Source: Teichococcus aestuarii (GTDB taxonomy: Bacteria > Pseudomonadota > Alphaproteobacteria > Acetobacterales > Acetobacteraceae). From it: a stretch of DNA of 64,000 bases. Below are positions 31,724 through 39,748 of this stretch, piece by piece. Positions within the stretch are counted from its first letter, which is position 1, and each line of letters opens with the position of its first letter. Location: assembly GCF_003116135.1 (NCBI RefSeq), contig NZ_PDOA01000001.1:186001-250000 (forward strand). The letters are read 5' to 3'. Both the position numbers and the translations under genes were made by a program. Below the pieces are notes generated by a model. It did no database searches, was not told where the DNA came from, and worked only from the letters and a program-made list of their open reading frames with translations.

Positions 31724-32209
31724 ATGGCCGAGCCCCGCAAGAAATCGCTGATCTCCCACGGCACCGCCGCGCAGAACCGCAAGGCGCGCTTCGACTACAA
31801 GATCGGCGACACCTACGAGGCCGGGCTGGTGCTGATGGGGCCGGAGGTGAAGTCCCTGCGCGCCGGCCGCGCCGCCATCGCCGAGGCCTGGGCCGGCGAG
31901 CGCGACGGCGAGCTGTGGCTGTTCAACTGCTACATCCCGGAATGGCAGGCGGGCAGCTTCGTCTCGCAGTTCGAGCCGCGCCGGCCGCGCAAGCTGCTGC
32001 TGAAGAAGAAGCAGATCGAGAGCCTGACCGGCGCCGTGGCGCGCGAGGGCGTGACGCTGGTGCCGCTGGAGATCCTGTTCAACGACCGCGGCATCGCCAA
32101 GGTCGTGCTCGGCCTGGGCGAGGGCAAGAACAAGGCCGACAAGCGCCACGCCATCGCCGCGCGCGACTGGCAGCGCGACAAGGCCCGGCTGATGCGCGAC
32201 AAGGGCTGA
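31724..32209 (+). CDS. smpB: SsrA-binding protein SmpB
   Basis: A 161-residue SmpB, which carries tmRNA into stalled ribosomes for trans-translation. The oligonucleotide-binding beta-barrel shows NRKARFDYKIGDTYEAGLVL, GPEVKSLRAGRA and NCYIPEWQ. The basic C-terminal tail (KRHAIAARDWQRDKARLMR) is the one that reads the empty mRNA channel. The ATG at 31724 follows GAGAGAACG. The partner RNA gene ssrA and the adaptor sspB lie about 6 kb downstream in the same window. Confidence 0.97.
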   Translation: MAEPRKKSLISHGTAAQNRKARFDYKIGDTYEAGLVLMGPEVKSLRAGRAAIAEAWAGERDGELWLFNCYIPEWQAGSFVSQFEPRRPRKLLLKKKQIESLTGAVAREGVTLVPLEILFNDRGIAKVVLGLGEGKNKADKRHAIAARDWQRDKARLMRDKG

Positions 32210-32229
32210 ACGGCTCTTCCGGGCAGGCC

Positions 32230-32454
32230 CTAGCCGGCGCCGCGGCCGAGCAGCGCCGCCACCCGCAGCGCGCTGGCCAGCGGCAGCTCGGGGTCTTCCC
32301 GCGCCGCGTCCAGCCGCTGCACCAGGGCGGAGAGGGCCAGCCCCTCCGCCGCCGCCATCGCCTCCAGCGCCGCCCAGAAGGCCGGCTCCAGCGCCACGCT
32401 GGTGCGGTGGCCGGCCAGGGTGAAGGAGCGCTTCTGGAGGTGGGCGCCGGTCAT
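32230..32454 (-). CDS. Small ribbon-helix-helix domain protein
   Basis: A 74-residue protein matching the ribbon-helix-helix RHH_4 type found in alphaproteobacteria: a beta-strand (KRSFTLAGHRTSVALEP) followed by two helices (AFWAALEAMAAAEGLALSALVQRLD). RHH proteins usually bind DNA as dimers, with strand residues entering the major groove; the target is unknown. The gene lies between smpB (convergent) and fumC (same strand, 10 bases upstream), so it is probably transcribed with fumC. Confidence 0.75.
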   Translation of the reverse strand: MTGAHLQKRSFTLAGHRTSVALEPAFWAALEAMAAAEGLALSALVQRLDAAREDPELPLASALRVAALLGRGAG

Positions 32455-32464
32455 CGGCGGTGGC

Positions 32465-33889
32465 TCACCCGGCCCCGGCCAGGGTGGCGCCGGGGCTGAC
32501 CATCTCCTCCGGCTTCACCCAGGCGTCGAAATCCTCGGGCTTCACATAGCCGAGCCGCTCGGCGGCGTCGCGCAGCGTCAGGTTCTCGGCCAGCGCCTTC
32601 TTGCCGATCTGCACCGCCTTGTCGTAGCCAATGCGCGGGTTCAGCACCGTCACCAGCATCAGCGACTTCGCCAGGTTCTCGGCGATGCGCGGCCGGTTCG
32701 GCTCCAGCTTTTCCACCATGTTGTGGGCGAAGCTCTCGGCGGCGTCGGCCAGCAGCGTCACGGATTGCAGCGTGGCGTTGATGATGACGGGCTTGAAGAC
32801 GTTCAGCTCCAGGTGGCCCTGCGCGCCGGCTACGGTGATGGCGGTGTGGTTGCCCATCACCTGCGCCGCCACCATGGTCAGCGCCTCCGACTGCGTCGGG
32901 TTGGTCTTGCCCGGCATGATGGAGGAGGACAGCCCGTCCGCCGGCACGACCAGCTCGGAGAAGCCGGAGCGCGGCCCGCTGCCCAGCAGGCGGATGTCGT
33001 TGCCGATCTTGGTGAGCGACACGGCCAGGGTGTTCAGCACCCCCGACAGCTCGACGAAGGAATCCTCCGCCCCCATCCCCTCGAACTTGTTGGGGTTGGG
33101 CTGGAAGTCGAGCCCGGTGAGCGCGCGCACCCGCTCGCAGAAGGCGGTGTCGAAGTCAGGATGGCGGTTGAGGCCGGTACCGACGGCGGTGCCGCCCTGC
33201 GGCAGCAGGCGCAGCCGGGGCAGGGCGCCGCGCAGCCGGTCCTGGCCATGCGCCACCTGCGCGGCCCAGGCGGCGAATTCCTGGCCCAGCGTCACCGGCA
33301 CCGCGTCCATCAGGTGGGTGCGGCCGACCTTGACGATGTCGCCCCATTCCGCCGCCCGCTTCTCCAGCGCCGCCCGCAGCACGCCGAGCGCCGGGATCAG
33401 CCGCTGCTCCACCGCCTCGGTGGCGGCGATGTGCATCATGGTGGGGAAGCTGTCGTTGGAGGACTGGCCGCGGTTGACGTGGTCATTGGGATGCACCGGC
33501 TTGCGGGTGCCGAGGGGCTGCCCCAGCATCTCGTTGGCGCGGTTCGAGATGACCTCGTTGGCGTTCATGTTGGTCTGGGTGCCGGAGCCGGTCTGCCAGA
33601 CGGGAAGGGGGAAGTCGGCATCGCGCTCGCCCGCGGCGATCTCGGCGGCGGCGGCGATGATGGGGTCGGCGATCTCGGCCGGCAATTCGCCCAACGCCTT
33701 GTTGGCCTCGGCGGCGGCCTGCTTCTGCAGGCCCACGGCGCGGATCAGGATGCGCGGGAAGCGCTCCGTGCCGATCCGGAACAGGCGGCGGGCCCGCTCG
33801 GTCTGCGGGCCCCAGTAGCGGGCAGCCTCGATCTCGATGGTGCCGAGGCTGTCCGTCTCGGTGCGGGTCTCTGCGTGCGTCTCGGGCAT
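32465..33889 (-). CDS. fumC: Fumarate hydratase class II
   Basis: A 474-residue iron-independent fumarase of the aspartase/fumarase superfamily, forming malate from fumarate as a homotetramer. Signature SSSIMPGKTNPTQSEAL is present, with GSGTQTNMNANEVISNRA, the catalytic-histidine region HPNDHVNRGQSSND and VGRTHLMDAVP. The ATG at 33889 has AAGGGA upstream. A short, acidic, Thr/Glu-rich N-terminal extension precedes the conserved core. A second, unrelated class I fumarase gene lies 1.7 kb away. Confidence 0.97.
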   Translation of the reverse strand: MPETHAETRTETDSLGTIEIEAARYWGPQTERARRLFRIGTERFPRILIRAVGLQKQAAAEANKALGELPAEIADPIIAAAAEIAAGERDADFPLPVWQTGSGTQTNMNANEVISNRANEMLGQPLGTRKPVHPNDHVNRGQSSNDSFPTMMHIAATEAVEQRLIPALGVLRAALEKRAAEWGDIVKVGRTHLMDAVPVTLGQEFAAWAAQVAHGQDRLRGALPRLRLLPQGGTAVGTGLNRHPDFDTAFCERVRALTGLDFQPNPNKFEGMGAEDSFVELSGVLNTLAVSLTKIGNDIRLLGSGPRSGFSELVVPADGLSSSIMPGKTNPTQSEALTMVAAQVMGNHTAITVAGAQGHLELNVFKPVIINATLQSVTLLADAAESFAHNMVEKLEPNRPRIAENLAKSLMLVTVLNPRIGYDKAVQIGKKALAENLTLRDAAERLGYVKPEDFDAWVKPEEMVSPGATLAGAG

Positions 33890-33986
33890 GGGATGTCCCT
33901 TCCTGCGGTCCGGTTCAGGTAGGGAGCGAAGCAGACCCCGCACAGGTTGCCACGCCGCCGGATATGCCCCGCGGCGCGGTCACGGC

Positions 33987-34343
33987 TCACCAGCCGTAGT
34001 GGCGGCGCGGCGGGGGCGCGTAGTAGGCGACCGGCGGCGGCTCGTAATACACCACGGGCGGCGGGGGCGGCGGTGCGTAGTAAGCCACCGGCGGCGGCGC
34101 GTAATAGGCCACGGGCGGCGGCGGCGGGGCGTAGTAGTAGGCCGGCGGCGGTGCCGCCTGGGCGGTGGCGGCGCTGCCGACCAGCGCGCCCACGGCCAGG
34201 CCGCCGATGATGCCGGCCACGACCGCACCGCCATTGCCGCCACCGCGGTGGCGGTGCCAGTCCCCCGCCTGCGCGGCTGGGCTGGCGAGGCCAATGGCCG
34301 CCAGGGCGGCACCGGCAAGGAACAAGGAGCGGAACGGGGTCAT
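33987..34343 (-). CDS. Secreted Pro/Tyr-rich repeat protein
   Basis: A 118-residue protein of unknown function. A signal peptide covers about 1-26 (FLAGAALAAIGLASPAAQAG). It is followed by a short His/Arg/Gly segment, a glycine-zipper-like hydrophobic stretch (GGAVVAGIIGGLAVGALVG), and a C-terminal half built almost only from YYAPPP-type units (VAYYAPPP three times plus variants). It is probably exported to the periplasm or outer membrane. AGGAGGG precedes the start at 34343. It has its own position between fumC and the VOC gene on the minus strand. Confidence 0.75.
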   Translation of the reverse strand: MTPFRSLFLAGAALAAIGLASPAAQAGDWHRHRGGGNGGAVVAGIIGGLAVGALVGSAATAQAAPPPAYYYAPPPPPVAYYAPPPVAYYAPPPPPPVVYYEPPPVAYYAPPPRRHYGW

Positions 34344-34425
34344 GTGGGTCGCCCTCCTGGGCTCTATCCTCCCACTATAGCGCCGATTGGCGCCGGAATA
34401 AGGCGAAGCAGGGGCGCGATGATGG

Positions 34426-34449
34426 CGCGCCGGGCCTGCGCCCGGCGCG
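34426..34449 (-). terminator. Hairpin after the VOC gene
   Basis: A perfect 10-base-pair stem, CGCGCCGGGC with GCCCGGCGCG and loop CTGC, lies 17 bases beyond the VOC stop on the minus strand. There is no T-tract, so it may act as an RNA-stabilising end or in Rho-dependent termination. Confidence 0.45.
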
Positions 34450-34465
34450 GGGCCGCCGCCTGCCC

Positions 34466-34870
34466 TCAGGCGCGGGCGCCGTAGGTGGCCAGCTCGATCA
34501 GGTTGCCATCCGGGTCCCGGCAATAGACGGAGGTGATGGGGCCGAGGGCCCCCGCCTTCGCCACCGGCCCCAGCTCCACCGTCACGCCGCATTCGTGCAG
34601 GTGGGCGATGACGTCCTGCGCCGTGACGGCGACGACGAAGCAGAGATCCTGGCAGCCCGGGGCGGCGGCGGGGCCGGTGAACCAATCCTCCTGCGTCGCC
34701 GTCTCCGGGCGCAGGTTGATCTTCTGGCCGCCGAACCGCAGCGCGTTGCGGCGCTGCTCGCCGAAGGCCTCGCGGTCCATGCCCAGCACGCGCTGGTACC
34801 AGGAGGCCGTGATCTCCACATCCCGGCAGGTGATCACCAGGTGATCCAGCCGGTCCACCGCGAAACGCAT
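34466..34870 (-). CDS. VOC-family (glyoxalase/bleomycin-resistance-like) protein
   Basis: A 134-residue vicinal-oxygen-chelate protein. FAVDRLDHLVITCRDVEITASWYQRVLGM carries the first putative metal ligand (split: DHLVITCRD), DLCFVV the second half start, and RDPDGNLIELATYG the final glutamate. The close group includes small virulence-protein-like VOC members of unknown substrate. Two bases separate it from the upstream ridA-type gene, and it is the last gene of a four-gene unit starting with the class I fumarase. Confidence 0.88.
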   Translation of the reverse strand: MRFAVDRLDHLVITCRDVEITASWYQRVLGMDREAFGEQRRNALRFGGQKINLRPETATQEDWFTGPAAAPGCQDLCFVVAVTAQDVIAHLHECGVTVELGPVAKAGALGPITSVYCRDPDGNLIELATYGARA

Positions 34871-34872
34871 GC

Positions 34873-35292
34873 TCAGCTTCCTCCCTCGCCGCGCGCCGGC
34901 TCATGCGGCGCCGGACGCAGCCGGGCCGTCACCTCGATCTCGATCCGCATGGCATCCGTCTGCAGCCCGGCATGGATCATGGTGGAGGCCGGGCGGGCCC
35001 GGCCCAGCCACCTCCGCGTGACGGGCCAGCAGAGCGGCCAGTCCTCCCGCCGCGGCACGATGAAGGTGGCGCGCACCACGTCGTCGAGCGTGGCGCCGGC
35101 CTGCTCCAGCGCGGCGGCGATGTTGCGGAAGGTCTGCTCGCACTGCTCCGCCACGCCCTCGGCGATGGTCATGGTGGCGTAGTCGTAGCCGGTGGTGCCG
35201 GAGACATAGACGGTGTCTCCCACCACCACGGCACGTGAGTAGCCGATCTCTTCCTCGAAGCGGCTGCCCGAGGAGATCAGGCGGCGTTCCAT
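34873..35292 (-). CDS. RidA-family (YjgF/YER057c/UK114) protein
   Basis: A 139-residue RidA-like protein. Family landmarks are YSRAVVVGDTVYVSGTTGYD at the N-terminus, ECEQTFRNI-like EQCEQTFRNIAAALEQAGAT, and VVRATFIV. True RidA proteins hydrolyse reactive 2-aminoacrylate imines using an arginine near the C-terminus (usually in a VARAxLP-type segment). Here the comparable region is VVRATFIVPRREDW, and the C-terminus reads MRIEIEVTARLRP, so the arginine context is RidA-like but subfamily membership (Rid2-7) is uncertain. It is embedded in the fumarase-DUF1272-VOC unit. Confidence 0.88.
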   Translation of the reverse strand: MERRLISSGSRFEEEIGYSRAVVVGDTVYVSGTTGYDYATMTIAEGVAEQCEQTFRNIAAALEQAGATLDDVVRATFIVPRREDWPLCWPVTRRWLGRARPASTMIHAGLQTDAMRIEIEVTARLRPAPHEPARGEGGS

Positions 35293-35302
35293 GCGGTGCT
35301 CC

Positions 35303-35554
35303 TCAGCCCGTGGCGGCGGGGCAGGGTTGCGCCCGGCGGACCCGTTCCGCCTGGGCCGGGAAGCGCGCCAGCCTGTCGGCCGGGCGCACGGGGCGGGCCA
35401 CCAGCTCTCCGCCGCAATTGGGGCACCGCCCGCCGAGCCGCGCCGTGGCGCAGTCCCGGCAGAAGGTGCACTCGAAGGAGCAGATCAGCGCCTGCCGCGA
35501 ATCGGGCGGCAGGTCGCGGTCGCAGCATTCGCAATTGGGGCGGAGCGCCAGCAT
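35303..35554 (-). CDS. DUF1272 cysteine-rich zinc-binding protein
   Basis: An 83-residue protein with seven cysteines in a zinc-finger-like layout: CECCDRDLP, CSFECTFCRDC and CPNCGGEL. This matches the small DUF1272 family of unknown function. It probably binds one or two zinc ions; the C-terminal part is basic and less conserved. It lies 10 bases downstream of the class I fumarase and 10 bases upstream of the RidA-type gene, so it belongs to the same transcript. Confidence 0.85.
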   Translation of the reverse strand: MLALRPNCECCDRDLPPDSRQALICSFECTFCRDCATARLGGRCPNCGGELVARPVRPADRLARFPAQAERVRRAQPCPAATG

Positions 35555-35564
35555 GGCCGCGCTC

Positions 35565-37277
35565 TTACTCCAGCCCGTCGTAGAAGTCGTTGCCCTTGTC
35601 GTCCACCACGATGAAGGCGGGGAAGTCCTCCACCTCAATGCGCCAGACGGCTTCCATGCCGAGCTCCGGGTATTCCAGCACCTCGACCTTGCGGATGCAG
35701 TCCTGCGCCAGCCGCGCCGCCGGGCCGCCGACCGAGCCGAGATAGAAGCCGCCATGCGCCTTGCAGGCGTTGGTGACGGCCTTGGAGCGGTTGCCCTTGG
35801 CAAGCATCACCAGGCTGCCGCCGGCGGCCTGGAAGGCGGCCACGTAGCTGTCCATGCGGCCCGCCGTGGTGGGGCCGAAGGAGCCCGTGGGCAGGCCCTC
35901 GGGGGTCTTGGCCGGGCCGGCGTAGTAGACCGGGTGGTCCTTCAGGTATTGCGGCAGGCCCTCGCCACGGTCGAGCCGCTCCTGCAGCTTGGCGTGGGCG
36001 ATGTCGCGCGCCACGACGATGGTGCCGGTGAGCGAGACGCGGGTCTTCACGGGATGCTTCGACAGCTCGGCGCGGATCTCGTCCATCGGCCGGTTGAGGT
36101 CGAGCTTCACCACCTCGCCACCCAGGATCTCGTCCGTGGTCTCGGGCAGGAAGCGGGCCGGGTCGTGCTCCAGCGCCTCCAGGAACACGCCCTCGGGCGT
36201 GATCTTGGCCTTGATCTGCCGGTCGGCCGAGCAGGAGACGCCGATGCCGATGGGCAGGGAGGCGCCGTGGCGGGGCAGGCGGATGACGCGCACGTCGTGG
36301 CAGAAATACTTGCCGCCGAACTGCGCGCCGATGCCCAGATTCTGCGTCAGCTTGTGGACTTCCTGCTCCAGCTCGCGGTCGCGCAGGCCATGGCCGGACC
36401 TGTCGCCGGTGGCGGGCAGCTCGTCGAGGTAGCGGGTGGAGGCCAGCTTCACCGTCTTGAGCGTCGTCTCGGCCGAGGTGCCGCCGATGACGATGGCCAG
36501 GTGGTAGGGCGGGCAGGCGGAGGTGCCCAGCGTCTTGATCTTCTCCTCCAGGAAGGCCAGCAGCTTCGGCTTGTTCAGCACGGCGCGGGTCTGCTGGAAG
36601 AGGAAGGTCTTGTTGGCCGAGCCGCCGCCCTTGAGCACGAACATCATGTGGAACTCGTCCGCATGGTGGTCGCCGGGGGAGGCGTAGATGTCGAACTGCA
36701 CGGGGAGGTTGTTGCCGGTGTTCACCTCCTCGAACATCGAGAGCGGCGCCATCTGCGAGTAGCGCAGGTTCGTCTCGGTGTAGGTGCGGTGCACGCCGTA
36801 GGAGAGCGCCTCCTCCTCATCCCCCTCGACCCAGACGCGCTGGCCCTTCTTGCCGAAGACGATGGCGGTGCCGGTGTCCTGGCACATGGGCAGCACGCCG
36901 CCGGCCGAGATGGAGGCGTTCTTCAGCAGGTCGAGCGCCACGAAGCGGTCATTGGCGCTGGCCTCGGGGTCCTTCAGGATCTTGGCCAGCTGCTCCAGAT
37001 GGCCGGGGCGGAGGAAGTGGGACACCTCCTTGCACGCCGTGAAGGCCAGCTGCTCCAGCGCCCCGGGCGAGACCTTGAGGACCTTCTTGCCCTCGACCTC
37101 GATGACCTTCACCCCCTCGATCGGCAGCTTGCGGTAGGTGGTGCGGTCCTCGCCCAGCGGCAGCATGGGGGAGTACTGGAAGCCCTTGCTGCGCTGGGAA
37201 ACCGGGGTGCCCGCGTCGGTGTCGTTCAGCGGGGTATCGGCCAGAGGGGCGGCGGGGGGAATGTTGTCAGGGGTCAT
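35565..37277 (-). CDS. fumA: Fumarate hydratase class I, iron-sulfur
   Basis: A 570-residue fused class I fumarase that hydrates fumarate using an oxygen-sensitive [4Fe-4S] cluster. The three cluster cysteines are in place: Cys132 ([11 protein letters not shown]), Cys255 ([15 protein letters not shown]) and Cys349 (GVSCSADRQ). The N-terminal alpha-like domain covers about 40-370, and the beta-like domain about 380-570 ([26 protein letters not shown]). The first 30 residues are a weakly conserved lead. It is first in a four-gene unit with DUF1272, RidA and VOC genes. Symbol fumA is used by class; closer orthology to E. coli FumA or FumB is not claimed. Confidence 0.94.
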   Translation of the reverse strand: MTPDNIPPAAPLADTPLNDTDAGTPVSQRSKGFQYSPMLPLGEDRTTYRKLPIEGVKVIEVEGKKVLKVSPGALEQLAFTACKEVSHFLRPGHLEQLAKILKDPEASANDRFVALDLLKNASISAGGVLPMCQDTGTAIVFGKKGQRVWVEGDEEEALSYGVHRTYTETNLRYSQMAPLSMFEEVNTGNNLPVQFDIYASPGDHHADEFHMMFVLKGGGSANKTFLFQQTRAVLNKPKLLAFLEEKIKTLGTSACPPYHLAIVIGGTSAETTLKTVKLASTRYLDELPATGDRSGHGLRDRELEQEVHKLTQNLGIGAQFGGKYFCHDVRVIRLPRHGASLPIGIGVSCSADRQIKAKITPEGVFLEALEHDPARFLPETTDEILGGEVVKLDLNRPMDEIRAELSKHPVKTRVSLTGTIVVARDIAHAKLQERLDRGEGLPQYLKDHPVYYAGPAKTPEGLPTGSFGPTTAGRMDSYVAAFQAAGGSLVMLAKGNRSKAVTNACKAHGGFYLGSVGGPAARLAQDCIRKVEVLEYPELGMEAVWRIEVEDFPAFIVVDDKGNDFYDGLE

Positions 37278-37388
37278 CGGACGCTCCGGCAGCTCGGCAG
37301 AGGCAGGACAGCAGGGGCAGGGCGCCGCCGGACGGGCAGCGTCGCGCCGGGAAAGAGGTAGTGCAGCCCGCCGGGCAAGCCAACCGGC

Positions 37389-37417
37389 ACGGGCCCCGAA
37401 GCGGGGCCTGCCCGTGG
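37389..37417 (-). terminator. Hairpin after sspB
   Basis: CACGGGC (37389-37395) pairs with GCCCGTG (37411-37417), with an inner CCCG/CGGG pairing, in the 165-base gap between the sspB stop and the class I fumarase start. No T-tract follows on the minus strand. The rest of the gap is GC-rich; I see no gene in it. Confidence 0.45.
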
Positions 37418-37442
37418 CGTCAGCGGGGGAGGGCGGTGCCGC

Positions 37443-37976
37443 TCAATCCCGGGTCGGGCGGCGGCGGAAGGCGTCGAGGCTCACCACCTGGGCGGGGCCT
37501 TCCGGCTCGGCCGGGGCAGGGGCCTCGGCCTCCGGCTGCTCCGCCATCGGAGAGGGCGCGACCTCGGCCCCGGCAGGCGCCGCCGCCTCAGCGGCCTCGG
37601 CCGAGGGAAAGCGCAGCCCCACCCGCACATGCGGGTCCCAGAAGGCGGTCAGGGCGGAGATCGGGATCACCAGCGTCGCCGGCACCCCGCCGAAGGACAG
37701 GCCGGCCGTGACGAAGCCCTGCTCCCGGTCGACCTTCAGGTCCCAGAACTGGTGCTGGAGGACGATGGTCATCTCCTCCGGGTAGCGGGCCTTGAGGTGA
37801 CCGGGAATGGCGACGCCAGGCCGGTCGGTGCGGAAGGTGAGGTAGAAGTGGTGCTCACCGGGCAGGCCGTGCTCGCCCGCATGTTCCAGGGCGCGCAGCG
37901 CGACCTCGCGCATGGCGTCCTCGGTCCAGCGATCGTAAGGCAGCAGGCTTTCCGCCTGCCTGGTCTCATCCGTCAT
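37443..37976 (-). CDS. sspB: ClpXP adaptor protein SspB, alpha type
   Basis: A 177-residue SspB that tethers ssrA-tagged proteins to ClpXP. The substrate-binding fold covers about 10-130 (PYDRWTEDAMREVALRAL; HHFYLTFRTDRPGV; QHQFWDLKV; FGGVPATLVIPISALTAFWDP). A disordered Ala/Glu/Pro-rich linker follows. The C-terminal ClpX-binding (XB) peptide is recognisable as VVSLDAFRRRP. It is in the same orientation as, and about 85 bases downstream of, the ssrA gene whose tag it would recognise. The start at 37976 fits the conserved N-terminus. Confidence 0.94.
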   Translation of the reverse strand: MTDETRQAESLLPYDRWTEDAMREVALRALEHAGEHGLPGEHHFYLTFRTDRPGVAIPGHLKARYPEEMTIVLQHQFWDLKVDREQGFVTAGLSFGGVPATLVIPISALTAFWDPHVRVGLRFPSAEAAEAAAPAGAEVAPSPMAEQPEAEAPAPAEPEGPAQVVSLDAFRRRPTRD

Positions 37977-38061
37977 GCAGCATACCCCGGCAGACGCCCA
38001 GAAAACGCATGACCCATACCGGATGCTCCCCAGGTGCGGGAAGTGGTCCAGCGCAGGAAAG

Positions 38062-38372
38062 GGACGGGAGCGGCAAATCAGTGGGGGGATTCTGTTGCCC
38101 GGTTCCCCCCGGACCGCGCTTACCTATTGTTAGGCAGCGAGCGCCATGGTCTCGCGACCATTATCGTTGGCACTTGTGATTTAGCCCGATAACGGCGGTA
38201 CAATGCCGGGCAAAAGACATGGCTTTACCACGCGCGTCGAGCCTGTTTCGTCCCCAGAAGCCCGCCAGACGATCCCTGGCGGCGATGCTGGTGGAGACGC
38301 CGGGCACTGCCCCCGGGTCCGCAACGCTTATTCCACATGCCGTTTATCGCCATAGTCCCCGAGGGGACGACG
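38062..38372 (-). ncRNA. ssrA: tmRNA gene, circularly permuted two-piece form
   Basis: On the minus strand the acceptor piece comes first (about 38372 to 38289) and ends in a CCA that is encoded. It contains a T-arm-like CCGGG-7-CCCGG and CGTCTCC before ACCA. A 33-base spacer follows, then the coding piece starting GGGGACGAAA at 38255. GGGGACG pairs with CGTCTCC over seven base pairs (one G-U), rebuilding the tRNA-like acceptor stem across the two pieces. GGCTCGACG after it matches the conserved tmRNA 5' domain. The tag frame runs 38171-38130. An H-type pseudoknot follows: GGGGGG/CCCCCC (38110-38105 with 38088-38083) interleaved with GGCAA/TTGCC (38099-38095 with 38076-38072). Outer ends are estimates. 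A TATATC at 38380-38375 is a possible -10 element. Confidence 0.93.
38130..38171 (-). other. tmRNA tag reading frame
   Basis: The resume codon GCC at 38171 opens a frame encoding ANDNGRETMALAA and then TAA. With the alanine carried by tmRNA, rescued proteins would end in A plus this peptide. The N-terminal AANDN part matches what alpha-type SspB recognises, and the terminal ALAA matches ClpX/ClpA recognition. Confidence 0.93.
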
Positions 38373-38799
38373 ACGATATAGGCCGCCCCGCGGCGGAAAT
38401 CGAGGGGGCGCTTCCGGAAAAGCGCCGCGCCCGCCCGCCCCACATCTCTGGCTTGTACACCTCTGGCGTGCCGGAGGCGGCCGGCCCCGGCCGTGCTGGA
38501 ACTCTGCCGACCGGACCGCCCGCGTGGGGCGGGCCTCCGGTGTCATGAGCGGGTGAGCCCGGACCAGGACACGGCAGGCCGGGCGATCAACATGCCGTGA
38601 AGGTCGTGCACTTCCGCATGTGTGCCGCGCACCGGGCCCCGCAGATCGGCGCTGGTGGGATGGCCCCCTTTTGGCTAGACCCTGCGCGACCCGGAGCCCG
38701 GGGCCACCGCCCCGAGCCTCACTGCCTTTCGCGCCTTCTCCGGTTCCGCCTTCCGGCTTTCCGGCCGTGGCGGCTTCCGCACGCCCAGGATCTGAACCC
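38373..38799. other. Gap between ssrA and thyX promoter regions
   Basis: About 430 bases between divergent ssrA and thyX. It should hold both promoters. I see a TATATC on the minus strand next to ssrA and a GGCGCTT/AAGCGCC hairpin at about 38408-38427, but no convincing gene. Frames that stay open here lack family similarity and run antisense to the tmRNA or into thyX. Confidence 0.6.
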
Positions 38800-39738
38800 A
38801 TGGAACTCACCGCCGCGCAGCGTCAGGAACTCTCGGAAGCGCAGGCGGCGCGGACGGAGACGCGGCGCCCCACCGTGCCGGCCCTGGAGGCGATGCTGTT
38901 CGAGCCGCTGCCGGTGCTGGACCACGGCTTCGTCCGCGTGGTGGACTACATGGGCGACGACGCGGCGGTGGTGCAGGCGGCGCGCGTCTCCTACGGCCGC
39001 GGCACCCGCGCGGCGAACGAGGACCGTGGCCTGATCCGCTACCTGATGCGGCACTGGCACAGCACGCCCTTCGAGATGTGCGAGATCAAGTTCCATGTGA
39101 AGCTGCCGATCTTCGTGGCGCGGCAGTGGATCCGCCACCGCACCGCCAACGTGAACGAGTACTCGGCCCGCTACTCCATCATGGACCGGGAGTTCTACCT
39201 GCCCGCCCCGGCGCAGCTCGCCGCGCAGTCGGCCAGCAACCGGCAGGGGCGGGGGGATGTGCTGGAAGGGCAGGAGGCGGCCGAGGTGCTGGAGCTGCTG
39301 CGCCAGGACGCCATGCGCAACTACGACCACTACCAGGCCATGCTGAACCTCGACGAGGCGGGCAACACGCTCGACCCCGCCCGCCAGGGCCTGGCCCGCG
39401 AGCTGGCGCGCATGAACCTGACGCTGAACGCCTACACCCAGTGGTACTGGAAGACCGACCTGCACAACCTGCTGCACTTCCTGCGGCTGCGGGCCGACGC
39501 GCACGCCCAGTACGAGATCCGCGTCTATGCCGAGGCGATGCTCGCCGTGCTCGATGCCTGGGTGCCGGCGGTGGCGGAGGCGTTCCGCGACTACCGGCTC
39601 GGCGCCGTCACCCTCTCGGCGCAGATGCTCGGCGTGGTGAAGCGGCTGCTGGCGGGCGAGCCGGTGACGCAGGAGCAGAGCGGCCTCTCCAAGCGGGAAT
39701 GGCGCGAGCTGATGGAGCAGCTCGGCCGCGCCGCCTGA
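38800..39738 (+). CDS. thyX: FAD-dependent thymidylate synthase ThyX
   Basis: A 312-residue flavin-dependent thymidylate synthase that makes dTMP from dUMP using methylene-tetrahydrofolate and reduced FAD. The ThyX motif [11 protein letters not shown] is at residues 112-122 with spacing RHR-X7-S. Supporting segments are [18 protein letters not shown], and [21 protein letters not shown] near the C-terminal catalytic arginine (split for length). The ATG at 38800 has AGGA upstream; upstream in-frame codons give no conserved sequence. It is followed after 10 bases by a small membrane-protein gene. No ThyA is seen in this window. Confidence 0.97.
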   Translation: MELTAAQRQELSEAQAARTETRRPTVPALEAMLFEPLPVLDHGFVRVVDYMGDDAAVVQAARVSYGRGTRAANEDRGLIRYLMRHWHSTPFEMCEIKFHVKLPIFVARQWIRHRTANVNEYSARYSIMDREFYLPAPAQLAAQSASNRQGRGDVLEGQEAAEVLELLRQDAMRNYDHYQAMLNLDEAGNTLDPARQGLARELARMNLTLNAYTQWYWKTDLHNLLHFLRLRADAHAQYEIRVYAEAMLAVLDAWVPAVAEAFRDYRLGAVTLSAQMLGVVKRLLAGEPVTQEQSGLSKREWRELMEQLGRAA

Positions 39739-39748
39739 GGCCCGCGCC

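Noticed and set aside
34344-34904. Upstream extension of the Pro/Tyr-rich protein to an ATG at 34904
   Set aside because: The extension is antisense-like Arg/Gly-rich sequence overlapping the VOC gene; the ATG at 34343 has a good ribosome site and starts a signal peptide.
38219-38548. A 109-codon plus-strand frame between sspB and thyX
   Set aside because: It runs antisense through both tmRNA pieces, lacks a ribosome site and has no conserved motif; the tmRNA explains the sequence.
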